A program made the translations under genes and the position numbers. Shown in pieces: positions 54,803 through 64,000 of a stretch of 64,000 nt of DNA (position 1 is its first letter; every line of letters starts with the position of its first letter). Source of the stretch: Cristatella mucedo (Eukaryota; Bryozoa; Phylactolaemata; Cristatellidae). The notes beneath the pieces are model-generated. The model saw only the letters and a list, made by a program, of their open reading frames with translations. It was not told the origin of the DNA and did not search any database. The stretch lies in NCBI GenBank assembly GCA_009760855.2, contig WPIO01000002.1:1-64000 (forward strand), given 5' to 3'.

Positions 54803-56588
54803 CCTATAGAACCATGGCAGGCTTTAATACTGTAGACACACAGCTGGAACCACACGTGGCTGCTAGGTCACAGTCGCTCGCCTCAGCTTAGATGGCCAGC
54901 TGCAGCAAAGACCGGTCTCCTGATGGGCAGCTGAGCTGCAGTCGCACCAAAGAGCCTGAGAACTAATACAAGCCATAGAGCAGATAGCGGCGCAAAGGCT
55001 GCACTAGCATCGAAAAATTCGAAGTGGGGAGAACTAGAACTTAAAAAAAGGAGAGAAGCCTTGCAGAAAACACCCCCACAAATGAGACAGTGGCAGTCTA
55101 TAAGAAATTTTGAACGTCTGTAGACAAGTAAAATAAGAAACCTCTGGGATCACAAATCAAGTTTCCTTTTTAAAGATAATGAATTGAATGAGAATCCTTC
55201 TGAGGCCCCTGCAACAGGCTAGTGGCCAGCTGGCCATACACTTCCTGTGGGAACACCGTGTGTGGTTACAAAGAATACCATTAATTAAGCTACTATGCAG
55301 CTTCCAGTGGAATGGCACCTTGCCACGAGAGAAAAAGAGAGGAGAGAGCACAGAAATTAGAGAGAGGAATTGCTGCCGTTGGCCATGAGTCATCAGCAAC
55401 AGATATAAAGGGAACAGCTGGGAGCTAAAGCAACACAGCAGTGGCACTGTCAGGCATCAGCAGCCAACAGCCACAGCCGGCCACGTACTGGGCTTCGGTC
55501 TACAGACGCTCAGCCGAGAACACACACTTAAGCAGGAACAAGAGCAAAAAGGTCAAACAAGCCTAACAGTGCCCCCAAGCACTTGCTGCCTTCGGTGTAT
55601 TTGTTTGGTGCTCACTGATAGCCTGAGATCTCTCCAGCTTCCTCGTGTACCAAAAAAAAAAAAAACAAGCCTTATCGGGCTGCTGGTTGGGGGCTCTCAA
55701 AAGCTGCCAGCTAAAGGTTGCCGTGACAAAAATCACCTGCGATTATGCCAGGAAGCCGAACTCCAAGGGAAAGAACCTGATTCTTGCACTACCGACTGAG
55801 TAATGAGAGACAGGCTGACAGAGTGGCAATCTGCTTGAATGCTTCCATAGTGGCACCCCGGCCTCGATATTGAGTCAGGCACCCTTCAATTCTACATTCC
55901 GGGTATAACAAATACAAAAGCGTCCCAGGAAGTCCGGGCTCCACTGTAAACTATTCCCACAGCTGCCTGGCTGTCTTTAGGGTCAAGTCGAGAGAAAGCA
56001 TTAAGATATCAAGAACAAGAGACCTGAAGTTTGGCTACCCGGGTGGCCGAGGCCACGTCGTACCCACCAGGCTCCCTGAACAGCACGTCGAGTGAACCGA
56101 GCCGCCATGCTTGGACTGTATAAAAGAAAAGTCGACGACTTACCCAGCAAAAAATTCAGCGTACTTTATTTCCAGCACCTTTCAAGCAACCCAGCAACTT
56201 GCCACTAAACTTTAAGAAACACTGTCAAAGGCCATTTATGAAACCACGTGAGGCCACTTGGAGAAAGACAGCACTCGATCCAGGATCGACAGATAAAATC
56301 CAGTTGCAAATTGTGAAAAAAAATTGTCCATTTAAAAAAGCAATTATTATTTTATAGCCAGAATTATCTTAGCTATTTTGTAATCGGATGACACAGACTA
56401 GCTGTAAAAGGGACATTCACCTTTTTGAGTTAAAATTACATGTAATTGGAATCATTCTTGCTACAGCAATACTACGAATCACACTTTGAAATATTTCTTG
56501 AACAAAGCTAGCTGCTTGCTCAAAATCCCTTATACGCGACTACCGGCAGAAAAGCTCAAAAGTAGCTACTTGAAAATGAGACATCCAA
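54803..56588. other. No recognised gene
   Basis: Nothing supported over 1.8 kb. An A13 run lies near 55652. Confidence 0.4.
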
Positions 56589-56638
56589 AATGAGAAGTAC
56601 TGGATGCGACCCCAATGAGAAGTACTGGATGCGACCCC
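56589..56638. repeat. 25-bp tandem duplication
   Basis: Two exact copies of aatgagaagtactggatgcg plus acccc. Confidence 0.97.
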
Positions 56639-56774
56639 AATAGGCAAAAATTATGGTTCAGACATCATACATCACACAGCAATTTTCGACCGATATTGTC
56701 GAGTCGTCAGTCACAGTCGGCTAGACCAAAGTAAGGGACAGCTACTAGGATAGGTACTAGGACAGCTACTAGGA

Positions 56775-57052
56775 AAACACCTATTTAGGACAGCATTTAG
56801 TGGGTCCCTGCGATTCGTCCTTCATGTGCTTATGTGTGCTGACACTGTGCATGCTGCCACTAACCACAGTTGCATGCTGACCCTGTGCATGTCACCCCTA
56901 ACCATGTTATTCATTTTGTTTGTTTATCAAGCATGATATTACTCACAATTCAATTGCGTTTCCCTTTGCAGCAAATGTAAAGCGCCTAGAAAGAGATTGA
57001 GTTCTCTGAGGGCGCTTTATCAAGTGCATAATTATTATTATTATTATTAATA
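56775..57052 (+). mobile_element. LINE-A 3' UTR and tail
   Basis: Starts at acacctatttaggacagcat (ORF2 end), then the UTR with cctttgcagcaaatgtaaag, the stem-loop and ATT units at 57029-57050. Very close to the 35165-36235 copy over the shared part. Confidence 0.9.
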
Positions 57053-58914
57053 TAGGATATTTCTGTAAGCTGTGATGGGAAAACTACCCGAGTTCCAGCT
57101 TAAAAGCCAGTACTCGACAGCTAGGAATCTGCCAGATTGATCGACATAATGGTGGCAATTTATACGGTACAGCAAGCAGACGACTAAAGGGATCCAGGTA
57201 AAGTAAAGAAATAAGCAAAAAAAGAGCCAGTGTACCGCTCTCATCAAACTTCATACAAAGTTACATAAGCAGCAACGCTATAGCAGGCAATAATTACAAT
57301 GTGTCCTAATAACATAGCACTTTGCACTAAGAGAAGAGAATTGGTATTGGTGATATGGGTTAGGTGTCATCGAATATACAGCCACTCGGCACAAGGTGGC
57401 ACTTGTCCAGCCAACAGAGCCACACAGAAGACACCCACGAGAGTTTAAATACAATAAAAAGTATTAGCATTGCTCGGCATGAAGAACAATATATCAGATC
57501 ATCAACATGCACCTGACAATATTCATCTTATGGGAGCTTTGCGGGAACGGTGCATTGGCAGTTCACGTGGTGGTGGTGCAAGCCAACGCAGCCGGAGCAA
57601 AATGCAAAGAGGTAGCATTAGGAACAAAGGGAGATGGAACACGAGGAATAGTAACAATGTGGAAAGGATGACATAAGGATGGCAATCGGACAATGTCATC
57701 ATGATACGACTGGCCAACAGCCGAATGCAAGCACTTCCCCAGGCGACAGCATCATGCCAGTACACACTGAAGTCATTGTCATATCTGGGAAGCAATCGTG
57801 AGAAGCTAATGAAGACATTAAGGAAGCTGCATCACGCAAAAGACCCCAGCAGGTTGCATGCACATACGAGCTGGCCGGCCAAGAACATCCAAGCCCAACC
57901 ACAATCAAATGTGGGGCTGCCAGGCATTGCCACGTGTAGCCGGGAGATTCTGCCATCTCTACCGGCTAAATTCTCAGAAGCCTCGAGTGCACAGCGAGTC
58001 TGCCAGCGTGGCTGCTTGCCAGTCATGCTTCCTAGCAAGTGTCTACACAGCAGCAGCAGCATCGGCAGACGATAGACCTGCTCAGCAGCATGACGATGCA
58101 TCATCCTGAGGGGAGGGGGCTACAAAAAGAGCCCCTCTCCCAAGGTGGCAGCAAAAAAAATGTGAGCTTCAGTGAAATGAAGCATGGGAGCACCACATTA
58201 ACGGTCGAGAATAAGGGAAGAAAGCCGACTGCTCGTCCAGAGGCATAAAGCAATCCACCTAAACCGGAACCGATGAGGACTGCCAGTCTGCTGCCACGTG
58301 ACGGTCGCGAGCTGGCTGCCAGCGCAGGTCCAGAACGGACGGCAGCTGCGTGTTCCGTCGTCAGAGGCAAAGTTCGTCAGAGGCAAAGGTCGTCAGAGGC
58401 AAAGGGGGGACACGGTAGCAGGGCTGAGACTGCCTCCCCCACCATAAATTGGAGGCCCACCCAACCAATCTGGCAGCAAGCGAGTGCTGTCTGCTCAATC
58501 TGCGATTGACTCGGTCGAGCGTTCCGGCAAGCTTGTTGCCAGTTTTTGACAGTCTTCACTACTTCCCAGCCCACTCGGCTCGCCTTGCGCAGAGTGCAAA
58601 GAAGCTTAGCTACGCCCTGGAGTCTGTGCTCCAGCAGACGCGAATCCACACAGCATTGCAGCGAGTTGGAGCACAGAAGAATGCTAGCAGAGAATCTCAT
58701 TGGACACTCTTAAGGAATCATCCGCCAGTGGAGTGCGAGCAGGAAGTGCCACGAAGTGGCCAGAAGCAGCAGCAGTAGCAATAGCAACCGACGTCAGCCA
58801 CAGCATTTAAGTAAGCTACAGTAGTATCCTTTACAATCGGCCTCTGACAAGACCCTGCCATGTTGGCAAGCAGTCCTTGACTGTGATGACCAGAGGTCAT
58901 GAGCTCGAGCAGTG
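57053..58914. other. No recognised gene
   Basis: Overlapping frames on both strands (57470-58780) lack motifs. A 16-bp unit (cgtcagaggcaaag) is repeated three times at about 58368-58405. Confidence 0.4.
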
Positions 58915-58985
58915 TGGCATATGTGAAGCGCCTGGATCGAGACTAGGTTCTCTTTGGACGCTATACGAATTGTATATAAATTATA
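58915..58985 (+). mobile_element. LINE-A-related 3' tail
   Basis: tatgtgaagcgcctggatcg, then the loop and gacgctatacgaattgtata. Variant subfamily with a TA-rich tail. Confidence 0.55.
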
Positions 58986-59654
58986 TATTTAAAATTATAC
59001 ATATATATATATATATATAAATGGCATTGGGAAGGAGGAGTCTTCAAAGGGAAGCTACAATCAGGCAGGAAGCAGTCGCGATCAATGGGCCGACTGAAGG
59101 CCACCCGATTAGCTTGACGTGCACAACCTAAGAACTCTTGCATCATGTTCAACAGTGACAGATGCTGAGCCACAGTGCATGTATACCCATGTATATTTCT
59201 GCAATACTTCGTGCAGAATTCAATGCTTTGATGATGCAGCTACTGGTCACAAGCTAAGAATGAAAGCAGATCCTGCCAAGAGCATTTCCACTTCTCGTTG
59301 GGATGCTCCTCAGCACCCCGAGTGAGAAGGCGACACATAGTATTTGCAAGCAGTAGACATCGGGAACCTAAGAAAAGATGTGGCAAGCCATAAATAAAAA
59401 CTTAAGACTTGAGTTGAGTTGAGAGTCTCTGCCAATCCAACCCCCCTTCCTTTGATTCCTTCTTCCTGTTGATAATCGTCCCGCCTCCACTGAAAAACTC
59501 AGCCAATAGGCAGCTCTGACCAGATCAGGTGAGCAGCAGGCAACAGCATGCCTGTGCTGCTCAGCAGCCAGAATTACCTGGCCCCAGGCACGAAACCCGA
59601 GCAGCTTGCCAACTGATCAGCTCTTACCTCTGCATCCTTCCACCGCACGAGGAC

Positions 59655-59890
59655 TAAGGGCTGGTTAAGCTGGAGATTTCTCACGAGCGCACTCATAGCT
59701 AAGCAGCATTCGGTAAGCACCGTTAGCCAGCGCCCACCTCATTCAACAAAGTAAAATGAGAAGCATAGCTCATAAGGACAGCAGTCTAAGAAGAAGCCAA
59801 CAGGAAAAACGGCATGACTAGTTACCATAGTCAGAAGTATGTGTACAAGAATCGTGTAATGAAGCCCCAACGCCTAGGTAGGACATGCAC
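59655..59890 (-). mobile_element. LINE-B fragment, diverged
   Basis: Minus strand matches the LINE-B UTR and ORF2 end (on plus: aagcagcattcggtaagcac, caacaaagtaaaatgagaag and tgtacaagaatcgtgtaatg). Confidence 0.65.
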
Positions 59891-60157
59891 AGCCAAGCAT
59901 CTGCACCAATAGTCTGACGATAAGTCAAGTGCAACCGTGAAACATTGCATATTTAATGGTCTTTACAAGGACCTCGTGGCACTATGATACTAAACAAGGC
60001 TTTACCAGTTCGGCTCAGTGCTTGCCCGGCGATTGGGCTATGTTGTGAACACAGCTCATAATGACAGCATCACCTTTTTGCTAGTATAATCCTACCCTGC
60101 CTCAGAACACATAGCTCTGTTCTTAGTCTCTCTCACGCCTCTCCCTCACGTCTCTCC

Positions 60158-60314
<157 letters not shown>

Positions 60315-60408
60315 CAACATAGCTCATTTCGCTGACTAAAGAATGTCCATCAATGCAAAAACTTTACCTTTAAAGTCCATAAAAAACAAACAAGCCCAGG
60401 TTATCTAC

Positions 60409-60484
60409 AATCCTGCAAAGTCAATGAGCCATCGTAGGCACTGGGAGCCGTATTGTCAACATTGACGTTTCCGGCCCAAACAAC
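60409..60484 (-). CDS. Candidate upstream coding exon (ACSBG?)
   Basis: Acceptor aattag, then a 76-nt frame encoding VVWAGNVNVDNTAPSAYDGS followed by LTLQD and one extra base T before gtagat. That T plus GG at the start of the 41129 exon would form a tryptophan codon, so the phase agrees. The donor is weak and the intron would be over 19 kb. It may instead belong to another gene. Confidence 0.35.
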
Positions 60485-60799
60485 CTAATTATGAATCGAG
60501 AATTAAGTTCCTGCGCCCTTTGTATTAAGTCTTTCTTACATGATCTAACTTTCGTATACTAGCAAGTTCATCAGGGAATATAGCCAAGAGCAATAAAGAC
60601 CGTTTAACTATTAGATTATTATTTAATTAGAGCACAATTCTACCATTAAACTACAATTTGCTAAGCAGCCTGATATTACATTTACAAGCACGAGCAGAGC
60701 AATCCTGCAAATGGTGGGCCCTTGGCTGGTTGCCCTCGGCTATTAACTCATATAAGCTACATAAATGCATGCGTTTTCCTTTAATCGCGAGACTTACAC

Positions 60800-60874
60800 T
60801 GTCACTTTGATATCCGAAAAATCGCAGCTTGTCAATGAGTCACTAACATCTTCGGGCGGGTCTGAGTAAGCCAT
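60800..60874 (-). CDS. Candidate first coding exon (ACSBG?)
   Basis: ATG at 60874-60872 starts MAYSDPPEDVSDSLTSCDFS followed by DIKVT, and the exon ends at a donor-like gtgtaagt. The better donor (gtaagt) would leave phase 2, which does not fit the 60409-60484 frame; the upstream gt (gtgtaa) gives phase 0, which does. An AG just upstream (gattttag|gtatctc) could be a 5' UTR acceptor. The peptide looks like a real protein start, but the link to ACSBG is inference. Confidence 0.35.
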
Positions 60875-62841
60875 TATCTTTTATAGTTGAGATACCTAAA
60901 ATCAACGAATCAGTCATACACACACGACCTTCTCACGGTGCATAGTTTCTGCAAGCTATACACAAGAATTTATCTTGCACTTAGGTAGATAGAATACGAG
61001 CCCTAGTCAGCTTATTCGCGTGCCAAAGCTAGACGAATCCCGGTGCCTCCCTTAAAGCAGCGGCGCGCGGCAGCCGCAGCTGCTTAGCATGGCTGGTCCA
61101 GACTCTACTCCGGCTGTAATACAGACTACGACGCCTGGACTCATGCTCTGGGAGAGGTGGGCCGGGCAGCAACACCTTACAATTGCACGAAAGTTCTGCC
61201 TCGATAATGAGAGCAACTGCAAAAGTCTATCCTAAACCAAAGAGCGATTCCAAACAGCCTAGCAAGGCAAACAACAAGGTAACCAAGCACAAGCCGCAGC
61301 ACATCTCAGCGACCGATCTCTATATCAGCTAGTCCCAAAGAGAATCAGCAAGCGATCAAACAACTTTCATCACTACAGCATGGCATTTGCGGCGTCCGGA
61401 ATGGGCTTATGCAGAAGCTGACAGAATGTAACGGAACACTCCCGCAAACGCTAGACGCGAGCGCAACGCCAACGATTGGCAGCCAGCCAAATCCAACCTA
61501 CTCAAACTGCTCAGATTCCAACAGCTGCAGCTCTCCTCTAATCTTGGCTCTCGTTGGTGTTGCCACTCAGCTCTACTCTTCGACGGCTAAAAGCTGGCTT
61601 ATCCGTAGTCACCAGAAGTACTAGTCGCGACCGCGACGTGGCGCCTGCAGCCGAGACTTACCAAGGGCCTGCTCAAGCAGCAGCGGCTGAAACTGGGTCA
61701 GCAAACACGAGAGGAGTAGTCCTGCGATAGGGACTTTTTTTGGGGGGGGGGGCGGCGGCCACACTTATTTTAGTGAGCCAATCAGTAGCTAGCTTTCAAG
61801 GGGGCGGACGGCTAGAGCACGATGGGTAGCGGGCAGCCTCCGGTCTCAGTTATCGGGCCTCTAGCTGGCTACTAAATTTCCCCATGGGTGTGACGTCCAC
61901 ATTTTTTTTCGTAAGTGAATTCCTGCGTAGCAGTGACTATTGGAGTGCAGTTGAGGGAAGTCAAGACTCTGTACGAACCCCGCCCCCTCCAGCCAACGTC
62001 CCAGAAAATCGCGAGAAGTCAAGCCAGCTTCCGATTGGCTTACGACCCACACTTTGCGTTACTACAGACGTAGGCTACCGGACGGACGTCTGCCACGCTA
62101 GCATGGATCGTCTGAAATCCCATAACCGAGCAATTAACGCATTTGAGATCCGCAAATTATCCAATAATCGTCTTTAAAACATACGCCGCAACAACAGGAG
62201 GCACGTTTAAGAAGCTCTTACTTTGCCAGTATTTAGCGCTTTAATTTATATTTTTAATCTGCTCCTTCTTTAACATGCGACTGCTTTTGGGAGCGGCTGC
62301 GTATTTTTCGCATACGCCAGGCTAACAGCGAGGCACGCCCCACGCTAACTCGCAAAAGCGCGTCTGCCCGGCTATCCAGGCTCAGCTCTCGGCAAGGTCT
62401 AAACTTTCGCAGCGGCGCACTGCTTGCAAGTCCCGCTCGAGTCCCGTCACGTACGCAACGAGACTACGCACCCCAGGCGGCGTGCCGCCGCTCGTCACTG
62501 ACCTGGACTGGAGCACCGTCGATGTGTTGACTTCCGAATCGGTTCAGCCGTTCACTTTCCGGTCCCTCCGTACTCTTACGGGGAGGGGCAAGAGATATCC
62601 GAAGAAAAATCCTACGACCAAGCCGTTTCCCTCAGCGTCCTGCTTCCCACTGACCGCTCTTGTGCATGTAGTGACTCGCCCTCATAAATCCAACAAACCG
62701 GCATGGCCCATAAATCAGCTGCCATAAACGCCATCGGCCCATAGGCTAACAGCACGGCAATAAAACAATGAAGCGATATTTGTATTAGAGGATATAGACA
62801 TCAAAACAGGCGCATGTAGTGCGCCGTCCTCCCCCCTCGGG
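60875..62841. other. CpG-richer region, possible promoter area
   Basis: GC and CpG content rise from about 61030 (gcggcgcgcggcagccgcag at about 61059). Frames at 61409-61624 and 62482-62727 (plus) have no known motif. A T8G10 run lies at 61736-61751. It fits an upstream regulatory region of a minus-strand gene starting near 60.9 kb, but no promoter element can be proven. Confidence 0.35.
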
Positions 62842-63000
62842 CTAAGCGTCACCGTGCTGAACGACAGCACGATTGCTTCCCTCCACGGAGAACTGGGCCC
62901 GAACCTTGGCGCTGTCGCACACATCATCGCTCACGCATAGTTTCCGGCAGAGCTTCCAGTACGCAGCTTTGATACCAAGTGCCGCTCGCTCACGAAGCAT
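62842..63000 (-). CDS. Short protein-like ORF or terminal exon
   Basis: ATG at 63000 to TAG at 62842-62844 gives 52 residues, starting MLRERAALGIKAAYWKLCRK and ending AVVQHGDA, with four cysteines. An AG (gtatag) lies upstream at about 63020, so it could be a last exon. A 7-bp perfect hairpin (cgtgctg-aacga-cagcacg, 62853-62871) lies inside its end. Family unknown. GC-rich DNA easily gives chance frames. Confidence 0.25.
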   Translation of the reverse strand: MLRERAALGIKAAYWKLCRKLCVSDDVCDSAKVRAQFSVEGSNRAVVQHGDA

Positions 63001-63563
63001 AGAACGCCAGCCAATGACCTATACCGGCGGTTTATTCTCCGACGCACGGATCGGAGAGAAGCGCGACTCCATTCGCCTCTCTCTCCCACTCGAGTTCCGC
63101 TCCTCGACTGCGGCCGTGCACCGGCCGACCCCCGATGATTAATCCGAGGCGGACCGTGCACCGGCGGGTGCACCGGCCGACCCCCCACAGTGAACCCAGC
63201 ATCTGCTCACCAGCGGGTTAGCAGAGGAACACCATCCACATGTCTCTGAGCCACGTTGGAGGTGGTGCAGCAGCCAAGCACGGGCATATCATCGCACTAC
63301 ACCAAGGGCGTCGAGGCATTGCTCGCTGCCCGGCTACCAAGACCCGAGCGCTCCTGCGACATATGGTTGGACAGACGCCGACGCCCCGACGACCCTAGGA
63401 CCGTAGGTCACGCGCGATGCCGGCGTGTTTCGCGCTCTTCCGATCCGCGGCTTTCGCCAAGGCAACCTCGTCGTTTTCGAGCGGGACCGCTACGACGTCG
63501 ATGAAGATTGCGGGGCTGTCCCGTCGTCGACGACGAGATCCGGGCTCCGCGAGATCCGGTCGC

Positions 63564-64000
63564 TCACCTCAGCGCTTCTCCCCAGCCGTCGTTCATTGAC
63601 GGAATCCGTGGCGATGCAGACCGCGCGTCCGTCCGACGACGAGCGGCTCGGCGGTCGGCGTCTTTGAGCTCTCGGCGGGCCGCGCGACGAGGGTCCTCAG
63701 AGGACAGGTCGTCGATGAGGCGGCAGCGGTCTGTCACGGCGCCCTCGGAAGCGCAGGTAGCAGACCGAGGCCGCCAACACTCGATGAATTCGCGCCTTGC
63801 GTTTCGGTCGGCGGGTGTCGGCCCCAGCTGCAGGTGCCTCGACGGGTCCGCGCCTGCGACGTCGGGCCGCTGCGATTGCCGCGTCCGCTGCGGCGGCGAG
63901 GCGTGGGCTGAACCCGGAGCAGCCCCAGCGTCAATTTCGTCCAATGCGGCACTTATGGCTGACCACGTCGCGGCTGGCTGAGGTACCGAGGGAATAGACG
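63564..64000 (-). CDS. GC-rich open frame entering from the right edge
   Basis: A minus-strand frame is open from the window edge to 63564. It includes TWSAISAALDEIDAG near the start and a charged, arginine-rich end (ELKDADRRAARRRTD). A donor-like GCTGAG|GTGAGC lies at about 63565-63570, so it might be an exon. The antisense frame 63508-63981 is also open, as happens in GC-rich DNA, so coding is uncertain. No domain recognised. Confidence 0.3.
   Translation of the reverse strand, partial: SIPSVPQPAATWSAISAALDEIDAGAAPGSAHASPPQRTRQSQRPDVAGADPSRHLQLGPTPADRNARREFIECWRPRSATCASEGAVTDRCRLIDDLSSEDPRRAARRELKDADRRAARRRTDARSASPRIPSMNDGWGEALR

Overview
This window looks like nuclear DNA of a metazoan, most likely a marine invertebrate. 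It holds one well-supported host gene with many introns. Around and inside that gene lies a dense mix of LINE, tRNA-derived SINE, LTR and DNA-transposon remnants and long microsatellites. No rRNA gene, CRISPR array or bacterial operon structure is visible. Which animal group it comes from cannot be decided from this sequence alone.

Left end (1-3000, minus strand, AT-rich): a compact, intron-less, virus-like block. It carries a broken family-B DNA polymerase of the Polinton/Maverick-adintovirus kind in two overlapping frames. Downstream follow a 73-residue acidic ORF and a further ORF that overlaps it by 11 nt and runs off the window edge. Just upstream of the polymerase sits a 54-bp-arm hairpin built from 17-bp tandem units.

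3000-25000: repeat territory. Two LINE families recur. LINE-A is L2/CR1/Rex1-like, with a 3' stem-loop and an (ATT)n tail. LINE-B has an ACATT-type tail. A tRNA-derived SINE is scattered among them. A 491-bp near-perfect inverted repeat (5497-5987 / 7602-8092) encloses an AT microsatellite and a LINE-A copy. Two MITE-like DNA elements lie at 14760-15011 and 22592-23040. A short protein-like ORF sits at 23535-23654.

25167-41129, minus strand: the main gene, an acyl-CoA synthetase of the bubblegum family (ACSBG). Fourteen coding exons were reconstructed with matching phases at every junction, from a W-D-R-H-G-A-V-K-L-R-M segment near the N terminus to the C-terminal G-P-T-L-K-L-K-R motif and the stop. 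It includes a 48-nt exon carrying the AMP-binding loop and one GC-AG intron. The introns are full of the same LINEs and SINEs. The first coding exon is not certain; candidates lie at 51239-51353 and at 60409-60874.

41130-60400: upstream or intronic DNA with long CT, AC and GA tracts, an interrupted LINE-A copy, inverted LINE-A fragments, a decayed Ty3/Gypsy-like stretch with a retropepsin-like DTGA motif, and a 99 percent identical 289-bp direct repeat. From about 61000 and especially from 62300 to the right edge the DNA becomes CpG- and GC-rich. It may be a promoter or CpG-island region with another gene entering from the right, or a mis-joined foreign segment.
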